Positions 54,353 to 62,064 of a stretch of DNA of 64,000 nt are shown here, piece by piece. Location: contig NC_017096.1 of NCBI RefSeq assembly GCF_000284335.1, forward strand, positions 1,240,001 to 1,304,000, given 5' to 3'. This DNA is from Caldisericum exile AZM16c01. GTDB lineage: Bacteria; Caldisericota; Caldisericia; Caldisericales; Caldisericaceae. A program made the translations under genes and the position numbers. The first letter of the stretch is position 1. The number at the start of each line of letters is the position of its first letter. The notes under the pieces were generated by a model that was not told where the DNA came from, did no database searches, and saw only the letters and a list, made by a program, of their open reading frames with translations.

Positions 54353-54636
54353 CTCAATTTGAGGGGGTGCAAGTCACCACAATATCTCCTAATCTTAGAA
54401 GGAAAACTGGCTACCTTTAAATGGTTAAAGAAGCATTTCCCTTTTAATAGAGGAGCGGCACCCTCCTCCAACTCCACCCAAAAAATAAAAATCCTTTTTA
54501 TCCTTAGGAGTAAGTTAGAAAGGGGGCACATCCCCTTTCTATTAAGGTTCATTTTGACAAACATTGTGAGGAGAAATACCTATATTATGGAGGAGGGATA
54601 CCCTCCTCCGACTCCACCCAAAAATAGTAATTGGTC

Positions 54637-54922
54637 TTTTCGACGAACGAATGTGAGGAGAAATCTCCGCTTTTCAGGAGGAGTTAGAGGGGGGCCTTTT
54701 TAATCTCCCTCTCTAATGTAAACTGAGGAGATTCCTCGCCTTCGGCTTCGGAATGACTAACAAAATAAAAGCATTCAGTTTCAAGGGGAGTTAGAGGGGG
54801 AATTGTAAGTCTCCCTCTAATTAAATGAGGAGATACCTCGCTTCGCTCGGTATGAGTTAAAATCTGGTGGAAAAAGACCCCCAATCTCAACTAATGAGAC
54901 ACCAAAATTCGCTCGACATGAC
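54637..54922 (-). repeat. Long dispersed repeat, copy 2
   Basis: Reverse complement of 28546-28838 with scattered substitutions and short indels; contains one G/C-run hairpin pair and three module A palindromes. Confidence 0.85.
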
Positions 54923-55142
54923 TCAGCGTGTGTCATTTCGAAGAAGCGTAAGCGACTGAGAAATCTCCTCATTTCAATCTGAGCGGGAAACAAACCCCCT
55001 CAGCACTCCCCAAAAATTACTAAGTCACTCCGAGGAATGAAATGACGAGGAGTCTCCCAAGTTTAAGGGGAGTTAGAAGGGGAGCACAAGTCCCTCTCTA
55101 CATTTTAGTTTAGCTTTGAATTGCTCGGTTTGACAGAAAACT

Positions 55143-55168
55143 AAAAAGGGCGAGATTGGCCGCCCTTT
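55143..55168 (-). terminator. Terminator of the proC/CYTH operon
   Basis: Perfect 8-bp stem AAAGGGCG/CGCCCTTT with an 8-nt loop, followed on the minus strand by TTTTTAG, 28 bp after the CYTH gene stop. Confidence 0.8.
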
Positions 55169-55195
55169 AACAACATTCGTTACTCCAAATAACTT

Positions 55196-55813
55196 TTAAA
55201 GCACAGGGATTGAGTTAAAACAGCGCAAGCCTAACTCATACTTCGAAGCAGATGCTTGTTTAAGGTCAAATCTTGTTTGAAGAAGTGACGCACATTCAAT
55301 GAGGTCTTCACTACACCCTTTCTTCAGTTCAATCTCAATTTCATAGTATTCGGCTTTCTTACGTCCTTTTACAAAGTATAAGTAATCAAGATCCAATTCA
55401 AGTTCTGAGTTATTCTTCTTTAGAATTATTGGATGTCTTTCATTTACAACTTCAAGCACCTCGCATAACTCATCGTCCTTAACAATGTTGTAAATTTCTG
55501 GAAAATTCCTCTTCAAAAAACTTTTAGACAAAAAATCCTCATGATCGAGTTCGAGTTCTTTCTCCTCTCGAACATAAACACCTGCTTTGAATGTCCCGTT
55601 TGATTTCAGTGTTAAAACTTTCCTTGACCCTTCCTCTCTCAACCTAAACGCAAGATTGTTAAAGAGCAATTTAAGGTCTTCTGTATCAAAATAATGACTT
55701 ACAAGTTTTTTGGGGGGAAGTCGTGTAACAGCCCAGCTCACAAAATCCATCTCAGCCTCAATCTTCTCCAGTGTTTTACGTGAGGCTGTAAGTTTTACTT
55801 CGTACTCAATCAT
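55196..55813 (-). CDS. CYTH-domain protein (triphosphate tunnel metalloenzyme)
   Basis: A 205-residue CYTH-fold protein. The ExExK signature appears as EYEVKL (residues 3-8), followed by SHYFDTEDLKL, FRLREEGSRKVLTLKSNG and late YYEIEIELK, the alternating Glu/Arg/Lys pattern of the tunnel. Members hydrolyse inorganic triphosphate or make cAMP (class IV cyclase-like); the activity cannot be decided here. 2 bp after proC. Confidence 0.9.
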   Translation of the reverse strand: MIEYEVKLTASRKTLEKIEAEMDFVSWAVTRLPPKKLVSHYFDTEDLKLLFNNLAFRLREEGSRKVLTLKSNGTFKAGVYVREEKELELDHEDFLSKSFLKRNFPEIYNIVKDDELCEVLEVVNERHPIILKKNNSELELDLDYLYFVKGRKKAEYYEIEIELKKGCSEDLIECASLLQTRFDLKQASASKYELGLRCFNSIPVL

Positions 55814-55815
55814 TT

Positions 55816-56637
55816 TTAACCCCCTTTCTTTTTGTTTAACTCTTTAAGATAAAGCGTCCTCTTATATGCCGAGTAAACCGCTTTTTCTAAGACGGTTCTA
55901 AAACCTCCCTTTTCAAGTTCGTAAAGTGCATCTGCAGTTGTCCCTCCAGGTGATGTAACCATGTCTCTTAACTCTGCCGTATGTTTCCCTGATTGCATCG
56001 CAAATAGCACAGACCCAAGGGTTGTTTTATACACAAGTTCCATTGCATCTCGCCTTGAAAATCCCAAGTGCACCCCTGCATTTACCAGGGACTCTAAAAA
56101 GAGGAAAACATAAGCAGGACCTGTTCCAGAGAGTGCTGTTGCCATATCCACGTAAACTTCATCTTCAACGTACATTTCACTTCCCATTGAAGAAAGAATT
56201 TGTTTAACGATATTTTTCTCAGTATCCTCAACTTCCTTGGTTGCAGTCCAAACAGTCATCCCCTGTCTAATCTGTGCTGGTGTATTCGGCATGCAACGAA
56301 CTACCTTTTTGTGAAGAAGATTTCTTTGAAGAGTTTCAACGTCAATACCTGCCATTATAGAAATGATGAGTTGACTATCTCTAATGTAATCCTTGATTTC
56401 ATTTGCAACAGACTCAAAAATCTGCGGCTTTACTGAAAGTACAACAATGTCTCCAAATTTGACGGCTTCTGAATTGGATATTGTTGTATTTATGTGAAGT
56501 GTATCTCTTACTTCCAAGGCTTTCTTTTCCCTGTGAAAACTTCCCATAATATCAGATGGAGCAAAAATTCCTGCATCGATAATCGATTTTATCATTGCAG
56601 TTGCCATTGTGCCTGTGCCAATAAAACTTATTTTCAC
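55816..56637 (-). CDS. proC: Pyrroline-5-carboxylate reductase
   Basis: A 273-residue enzyme for the last step of proline synthesis. Seen: FIGTGTMATAMI (NADPH binding), VVLSVKPQ, RCMPNTPAQIRQGMT, LSGTGPAYVFLFLESL and TSPGGTTADAL, the family signature. Full length. Overlaps the upstream orphan gene by 4 bp. Confidence 0.97.
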   Translation of the reverse strand: MKISFIGTGTMATAMIKSIIDAGIFAPSDIMGSFHREKKALEVRDTLHINTTISNSEAVKFGDIVVLSVKPQIFESVANEIKDYIRDSQLIISIMAGIDVETLQRNLLHKKVVRCMPNTPAQIRQGMTVWTATKEVEDTEKNIVKQILSSMGSEMYVEDEVYVDMATALSGTGPAYVFLFLESLVNAGVHLGFSRRDAMELVYKTTLGSVLFAMQSGKHTAELRDMVTSPGGTTADALYELEKGGFRTVLEKAVYSAYKRTLYLKELNKKKGG

Positions 56638-57332
56638 TTTCTAATTTCTCCTTTAAAGTTATCAAAAAAATCCTTTAAACTCAATTTTAACAATCCTAAT
56701 TCAAGCACCCTAAAAAGTGCAGCAAAATCAAGGAGGAAGAATTCTTCAAGGTCAACATCATTTGAGTTTTCAATTGCAAATTCTTTTAGTTCAAAAAGTC
56801 TATCTTTGATTGCCTTTAGAGACCTGACATTTCTAAAATATCTTTCCTTTATTTGGAGAATAGATTCAAGGGCACTAATTCTTTCAGCCTCTGGTATTTG
56901 AACAAAACTCTTGTACTCATTCAAGAAAAATTCCTTTGGTGACTGTTCGATGCTTTGCACAGGATATCTTGATAGATTTATGCTTCGGAAATATGTGTTG
57001 AGGTCATCAATTGCACTTACAAAGGTGTCATCAGCATATGGGTAAATATCAATTGTAAAAAGTGTCATACGTTCGATTCTTTTCTTTGAATATGTCACGT
57101 TTTTATAAGTCCAGCCAAGGCGATAGAGTATATTTGCAAGTTTTTTAATATCATCTTCTTCAAGTAGCGAAACCTTCACTGAGACAAAGTCATCAACCTG
57201 GACGATATTCATTTCCTCGCCAATGTTGTGGACAACAAACTGATTGAAACCATTTTCCTTGATTTTGTTATATTTTATTTTTCTTGATTTTAGCGTATCC
57301 TCGATTGCTTTTTCAATATTCCTTTTAGCCAA
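56634..57332 (-). CDS. Uncharacterised protein upstream of proC
   Basis: About 232 residues, soluble, alpha/beta in the first 120 residues and helical towards the end (a repeated Phe/Leu pattern near residues 195-230). No known motif. Start uncertain: TTG at 57332 has GGAGG eight bases upstream and TATAAT just before that; a longer frame begins at TTG 57389 without a ribosome site. Co-transcribed with proC and CYTH (4-bp overlap). Confidence 0.6.
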   Translation of the reverse strand: MAKRNIEKAIEDTLKSRKIKYNKIKENGFNQFVVHNIGEEMNIVQVDDFVSVKVSLLEEDDIKKLANILYRLGWTYKNVTYSKKRIERMTLFTIDIYPYADDTFVSAIDDLNTYFRSINLSRYPVQSIEQSPKEFFLNEYKSFVQIPEAERISALESILQIKERYFRNVRSLKAIKDRLFELKEFAIENSNDVDLEEFFLLDFAALFRVLELGLLKLSLKDFFDNFKGEIRK

Positions 57333-57451
57333 CTCTGTAAGCCTCCATGTATTATTATATTCATTATTGCTTAATTTACAAAAAGCCAATTAAAATGGCT
57401 ACTTTTTAACACAATTTACTAAATGTTGAATAAATATTCTCTTAAATTTAA

Positions 57452-57480
57452 TTGACTATTGAAGGTAAGAATAGTAAAAT
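57452..57480 (+). promoter_or_regulatory. Promoter of the ftcD-hutI-gcvT operon
   Basis: TTGACT (57452-57457), 17-bp spacer, TAAAAT (57475-57480); GAGGTG ribosome site and ATG at 57498 follow. Confidence 0.7.
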
Positions 57481-57497
57481 ATAAAATGAGGTGAAAT

Positions 57498-58391
57498 ATG
57501 AGCGAAATAATTGAATGTATTCCAAACGTAAGCGAAGGGAAAAATCAAGACGTCATAAATAAGATCATTGAAAATCTCAAACAAACAGGCGTAAAACTTC
57601 TGGATGTTTCATCAGATCCCGACCACAACCGGACTGTTATTACATTTGTGGGAGATAGAACAACTGTCTTAGAAGGCGCATTTACGGTTGCAAAAAGTGC
57701 AGTTGAACTCATTGACCTAAGAAACCACAAGGGAACTCACCCAAGAATGGGTGCAGTAGATGTAATTCCCTTTGTGCCAATTAAACGCATTACAATGGAA
57801 GAAACAGTTGAACTGAGTAAAACCCTTGCAAAGCGAATTGGAGAAGAACTCAAAATACCTGTATACTTATACGCAGAATCGGCAACAAAGGAAGAAAGAA
57901 AAGCTCTTCCAAACATAAGGCAAGGCGAGTTTGAGGGATTCTTTGAAAAGATTAAAGATCCAAACTGGGCGCCAGATTTTGGCCCAAATGAAGTACATCC
58001 AACAGCTGGTGTAGTTGCAGTTGGCGCAAGAGAATTTCTCATTGCATATAACATTTACCTGAATACAAAAGATGTAAGTATCGCAGAAAAAATAGCAAAA
58101 TCTATAAGAGAAAGTTCCGGTGGTTTACGCTTTATTCAAGCAAAAGGCATGTATATAGAAGAAAAGGGCTTGGCACAGGTTTCAATGAATGTACTTAATT
58201 ATAAAAAAGCCCCTTTATATCGAGTTTTTGAGATTGTAAAAATGGAAGCGGAACGGTACGGTGTAAATATTGTTGAAAGCGAACTTGTTGGGCTTATGCC
58301 ACTTAAAGCAATTTTAGATAGCCTTGCATTCTATTTAAGATTCCCAAAACTTACTTCCGAAAGCATTATAGAAATGAAAATTTACGAATAA
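57498..58391 (+). CDS. ftcD: Glutamate formimidoyltransferase
   Basis: A 297-residue transferase domain without the cyclodeaminase half. It moves the formimino group from formiminoglutamate to THF, the last step of histidine breakdown. Seen: IPNVSEGKNQDVI, DHNRTVITFVG, LRNHKGTHPRMGAVDVIPF and FGPNEVHPTAGVVAVGAR. Directly followed by hutI (10 bp). Confidence 0.95.
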   Translation: MSEIIECIPNVSEGKNQDVINKIIENLKQTGVKLLDVSSDPDHNRTVITFVGDRTTVLEGAFTVAKSAVELIDLRNHKGTHPRMGAVDVIPFVPIKRITMEETVELSKTLAKRIGEELKIPVYLYAESATKEERKALPNIRQGEFEGFFEKIKDPNWAPDFGPNEVHPTAGVVAVGAREFLIAYNIYLNTKDVSIAEKIAKSIRESSGGLRFIQAKGMYIEEKGLAQVSMNVLNYKKAPLYRVFEIVKMEAERYGVNIVESELVGLMPLKAILDSLAFYLRFPKLTSESIIEMKIYE

Positions 58392-58401
58392 GGAGGGCAA
58401 A

Positions 58402-59673
58402 TTGGAAAGCCAATTAGCAGACCTCATTGTTTTTAACGCAAAGGAGTTATTGACTCTCTTTGAAGGGGCAACGCCTGAAGGAACAGAGAAAGAGAAAAAA
58501 CTTGGCCTCATTCACGACGGTGCAGTTGCAGTTAAAGATGGAAGAATTATTGCTGTGGGAAAATCAGATGAGGTAATCAAAAGTGTTAGAATCGGAAAAC
58601 ACACCTACCAGATTGATGCATCAAATAAGGTTGTTATGCCAGGGTTTGTTGATCCCCACACACACCTAATATTTGCAGGCACAAGAGAAAAAGAATTTAT
58701 CCTTAGGCATCAGGGGGTTCCTGAAGCAAAAATTTTAAAAGAGGAAAATACAGGCATTATTTCAACCGTGCGCCACACACGAAAAGCGACATTTGAAGAA
58801 CTTCTTGAAGAAACAAAAAAACATCTTTCATATTTTGTGGACTGGGGAACAACAACAATCGAGGTAAAAAGTGGATACGGCCTTAACCTTGAGGAAGAGA
58901 TAAAGATGCTTAAAATTGCAAAATACCTCAAAGACCATACGCCAATTAATATCAAATCAACACTTCTTGCTGCACATATCATTCCACCTGAATACCACAT
59001 GAGAGACGAAAAATACGTTGAACTTGTCATTGAGGACATTATTCCAATCATTGCAAAAAATGGTCTTGCAGACTTTAACGACGTTTGGTGTGAAAAAGGG
59101 CAGTTTACAAGAGAGCAAGCAAAAAAAATTCTAACGCAAGGAAAAAAGATGGGACTAAAGCCAAAAATCCATGCAGATGAATATTCAGATTCGGGTGGTG
59201 CAGAAGTTGCAGCAGCAGTTCAGGCAATCTCTGCAGACCATCTTGTTCACTCAAACGAAGAGGCACTCAAAAAAATGAAAGATGCAGGAGTTACTGCAGT
59301 GTTACTTCCATGCACGATGTTCTTCCTGGGAAAAGATACATACCCAAACTATGAATTTATGAAAGATATTGGCATTACTGTTGCACTTGGTACAGATTTT
59401 AACCCTGGCACATCGTTCTGTCCATCAATGCCTTTTATTATATCCCTTGCCATTATGAAACTCAAGATGACCGTTGAAGATGCAATTATTGCTACAACTA
59501 AAAATGCCGCAAAGGCAATCGATATGGAAAAAGAAGTTGGGACACTTGAAGTTGGAAAGCGTGGGAATATCAACATTCTTGATATTGCACACTATGAAGA
59601 AATTCCCTATAGAATTGCACAAAATTATGTTGAAACGGTTATTTCAAATGGAGAAATTTTAAAAGGAGGTTAG
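58402..59673 (+). CDS. hutI: Imidazolonepropionase
   Basis: A 423-residue amidohydrolase-fold enzyme opening imidazolone propionate to formiminoglutamate, the substrate of FtcD. Metal site DPHTHLIFAG, plus VKSGYGLN, HADEYSDSGGA, DHLVHSNE and LGTDFNPG. TTG start at 58402 behind AGGAGGG. No hutH or hutU is present in the window. Confidence 0.96.
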   Translation: MESQLADLIVFNAKELLTLFEGATPEGTEKEKKLGLIHDGAVAVKDGRIIAVGKSDEVIKSVRIGKHTYQIDASNKVVMPGFVDPHTHLIFAGTREKEFILRHQGVPEAKILKEENTGIISTVRHTRKATFEELLEETKKHLSYFVDWGTTTIEVKSGYGLNLEEEIKMLKIAKYLKDHTPINIKSTLLAAHIIPPEYHMRDEKYVELVIEDIIPIIAKNGLADFNDVWCEKGQFTREQAKKILTQGKKMGLKPKIHADEYSDSGGAEVAAAVQAISADHLVHSNEEALKKMKDAGVTAVLLPCTMFFLGKDTYPNYEFMKDIGITVALGTDFNPGTSFCPSMPFIISLAIMKLKMTVEDAIIATTKNAAKAIDMEKEVGTLEVGKRGNINILDIAHYEEIPYRIAQNYVETVISNGEILKGG

Positions 59674-59676
59674 CTG

Positions 59677-60798
59677 ATGGAAAATCTTAAAAGAACACCT
59701 CTTTATGAAGAGCATCTTAAACTTGGTGCACAAATGATTCCCTTTGCAGGGTATGAAATGCCTTTAAAATATACAAGTATCAAAGAAGAGCACCTAAATG
59801 TAAGAATGCAAGTTGGTATTTTCGATGTATCACACATGGGTGAAATAGAAATTCATGGTCCCGATGCACTAAAATTTGCACACTACCTTGTCACAAATAG
59901 CGTGCTTGATATGAAAATAGGAAGGGTAAAATACACGCCTATGTGCTATGAGCATGGTGGTGAGGTTGACGACTTATTTGTCTATAACCTTGGAGAAAAT
60001 TTTGTTCTTCTTGTTGTAAACGCTTCAAACTACGAGAAAGACCTAAAATTTGTACTCGACCATAAAGAAAACTTTAATGTTGAAATTATTGGAAAAACTG
60101 ATGATTATGGCGAAGTTGCAATACAGGGACCAAAGGCAGAAGAATTTTTGAAAAATTACTTTGAAAGCACAACCCCTTTGGAAAAACTTGGATATTTTAA
60201 GGCAACATATGGAAAACTCTTTGGGTATGATGTAATTATTTCAAGAACAGGCTATACCGGTGAAGATGGTTTTGAGGTATATGCAAGCCCAAAGGACATT
60301 GTTTCAATTTGGAATGAAGCACTCAACAAAGGAAAACCCTTTGGTATTAAGCCCGCTGGCCTTGGTGCAAGAGATTCTTTGAGATTTGAAGTGTGCTATT
60401 GGCTCTATGGAAACGATATTGACGAAACAACAAACCCTTTTGAAGCAGGACAGGACTTTGCAGTGAAAATGGACAAGGAAGATTTTATTGGGAAATCCTC
60501 CTTAGAAAATATCCAAAAAGTTGGTATCAAAAGAAAATTAACAGGTTTTAAAGTGCTTTCAGGTGGAGTGCCCCGGCATGGAATGAAGATTTACAATAAA
60601 GATGGCGTTGAAATTGGATACATAACTTCGGGTAATATGTCGTTTATTAGAAATGAAATCCTTGCTCTTGGATATGTTAAATTGGAATATAGGGATTTAG
60701 GAACGCGATTAACTGTAAAGGATGGGAATAGAATCTTTGAAATCGAGATTATTGAAGCACCATTCATTGAACCCAAAGCAGGCAAGAAAAAAGTTTGA
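59677..60798 (+). CDS. gcvT: Aminomethyltransferase (glycine cleavage T protein)
   Basis: A 373-residue T protein that transfers the glycine-derived aminomethyl carbon to THF. Seen: VGIFDVSHMGEIEIHGPDAL, GEVDDLFVY, SRTGYTGEDGFE, GLGARDSLRFE and the C-terminal PRHGMKI. GGAGG start. Grouping with ftcD and hutI pools two sources of methylene/formimino-THF. gcvH and gcvP are not in the window. Confidence 0.96.
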   Translation: MENLKRTPLYEEHLKLGAQMIPFAGYEMPLKYTSIKEEHLNVRMQVGIFDVSHMGEIEIHGPDALKFAHYLVTNSVLDMKIGRVKYTPMCYEHGGEVDDLFVYNLGENFVLLVVNASNYEKDLKFVLDHKENFNVEIIGKTDDYGEVAIQGPKAEEFLKNYFESTTPLEKLGYFKATYGKLFGYDVIISRTGYTGEDGFEVYASPKDIVSIWNEALNKGKPFGIKPAGLGARDSLRFEVCYWLYGNDIDETTNPFEAGQDFAVKMDKEDFIGKSSLENIQKVGIKRKLTGFKVLSGGVPRHGMKIYNKDGVEIGYITSGNMSFIRNEILALGYVKLEYRDLGTRLTVKDGNRIFEIEIIEAPFIEPKAGKKKV

Positions 60799-60845
60799 AA
60801 TTTAGAAAATAATCTGTATAATACATTGTTAAAGAAATTTAACAA
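60795..60845 (+). promoter_or_regulatory. Promoter and 5' stem-loop of the aminotransferase gene
   Basis: TTGAAA (60795-60800, overlapping the gcvT stop), 16-bp spacer, TATAAT (60817-60822). The expected RNA 5' end falls at the foot of a perfect 8-bp hairpin TTGTTAAA-GAAA-TTTAACAA (60826-60845); GGAGG and ATG follow. Confidence 0.7.
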
Positions 60846-60864
60846 AAATTATGGAGGTTAAAGA

Positions 60865-62031
60865 ATGAAAATATCAAAGATGATTCAAAGAGCAGGCACT
60901 GAAACTGCCTTTGAAATGCTTGCAAAGGCAAAGGAACTTGAGCGCCAAGGAAAAAGCGTTATTCACTTTGAAATTGGTGAGCCTGATTTTAACACACCAG
61001 AAAATGTAAAAAAAGCGGGAATAAAGGCAATTGAAGAAAACTACACTCACTATTCGCCAACTCAAGGGATTCTTGAATTAAGAGAAGCAGTTGCAGAATA
61101 TATCTCAAAGACAAGAGATATTAAAGTTTCTCCAGATGAAGTTATTATTACTCCCGGTGGAAAAGACGTTATTTTTGGAACAATGCTATCACTTCTTGAT
61201 GAAGGCGATGAGGCAATCTATCCAAACCCTGGCTATCCCATTTATGAATCGGCAATAAGATTTGTTGGTGCAAAAGCAGTGCCAATGCCAATAAGAGAAG
61301 AAAACGACTTTGCCTTTGACAGGCATGAATTTGAAAAACTCGTAACCCCTAAAACAAGACTCATCGTTATCAATTCACCTGCAAACCCAACTGGTGGTAT
61401 TCTTTCCTATGAAGACCTTGAGTTTATCGCAGACATTGCAAAGAAGAATGACATTATGATACTTTCAGATGAAATTTATTCAAGAATTATTTACGAAGGA
61501 AAATTTGTAAGTATTGCATCTATCCCGGGCATGAAGGAAAGGACAATTATCCTTGATGGATTCTCAAAAACATACGCAATGACAGGCTGGAGGCTGGGCT
61601 ATGCTGTTGCAAACAAAGAGGTCATTGAAGCACTAAAGAGAGTTGCAGTAAATTCATTCTCATGTGTTGCAACATTCGTCCAGATGGCAGGTATAGAGGC
61701 ACTTCGTGGACCACAAGATGAACCTGAAAGAATGAGAAAGGAATACGAAGAAAGAAGAAACCTCATTGTTCAAGGCTTAAACGAAATTCCAGGATTCTCT
61801 GTTAAGATGCCAAAAGGTGCATTTTATGCATTCCCAAATGTTAAGAAAGTTGGAAAACCTTCAAAAGAACTTGCAGACTACTTGCTCTACGAAGCAGGCG
61901 TTTGCACTCTTTCAGGCACTGCTTTTGGTGAATATGGCGAAGGTTATTTGAGATTCTCCTATGCAACTTCAAAAGAAAATATCATTGAAGGTTTAAAGAG
62001 AGTAAAACAAGCAATTGAGAAAATTATATAG
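60865..62031 (+). CDS. Class I/II aminotransferase, aspartate-aminotransferase type
   Basis: A 388-residue PLP enzyme of the AspC/PatA (Ib) group. Seen: HFEIGEPDFNTP, YSPTQGILELREAVA, NSPANPTGG, SDEIYSRI and the PLP Lys in DGFSKTYAMTGWRLGY. Substrate may be aspartate, alanine or aromatic amino acids. Has its own promoter and 5' hairpin; followed by a terminator. Confidence 0.93.
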   Translation: MKISKMIQRAGTETAFEMLAKAKELERQGKSVIHFEIGEPDFNTPENVKKAGIKAIEENYTHYSPTQGILELREAVAEYISKTRDIKVSPDEVIITPGGKDVIFGTMLSLLDEGDEAIYPNPGYPIYESAIRFVGAKAVPMPIREENDFAFDRHEFEKLVTPKTRLIVINSPANPTGGILSYEDLEFIADIAKKNDIMILSDEIYSRIIYEGKFVSIASIPGMKERTIILDGFSKTYAMTGWRLGYAVANKEVIEALKRVAVNSFSCVATFVQMAGIEALRGPQDEPERMRKEYEERRNLIVQGLNEIPGFSVKMPKGAFYAFPNVKKVGKPSKELADYLLYEAGVCTLSGTAFGEYGEGYLRFSYATSKENIIEGLKRVKQAIEKII

Positions 62032-62039
62032 AAATCTTT

Positions 62040-62059
62040 GGGGGCTTAGGCCCCCTTTT
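62040..62059 (+). terminator. Terminator between aminotransferase and MBL genes
   Basis: Stem GGGGGC/GCCCCC with loop TTAG and T4. It ends five bases before the next start codon. Confidence 0.75.
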
Positions 62060-62064
62060 AACTT

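Larger units (their letters stand above)
54353..55195. repeat. Repeat island 3
   Basis: About 840 bp without genes, built from the same modules as islands 1 and 2. Module A palindromes: 54551-54577, 54637-54664, 54731-54754 (minus), 54833-54853 (minus), 54935-54964 and 55027-55053. Module B-type hairpins near 54682-54716 and 54786-54820; the palindrome GGAGGAGGGATACCCTCCTCC near 54591. The block 54637-54922 is the inverted long copy of 28546-28838. A CYTH-gene terminator closes the right end. Open frames here are accidental products of the purine/pyrimidine bias. Confidence 0.85.

Noticed and set aside
54353-54400. Intrinsic terminator for the D-2-hydroxyacid dehydrogenase gene
   Set aside because: CTCAATTTGAG and GGTGCAAGTCACC are small palindromes after the stop but neither has a T tract.
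54359-54703. A 114-codon open frame over repeat island 3
   Set aside because: It runs through the repeat modules, has low-complexity Gly/Pro/Ser-rich content and no ribosome site; it is a by-product of the repeats.
59560-59700. Glycine riboswitch before gcvT
   Set aside because: gcvT begins 4 bp after hutI with no leader; no aptamer-like structure can fit, and the operon leader at 57390-57497 shows none that I recognise.
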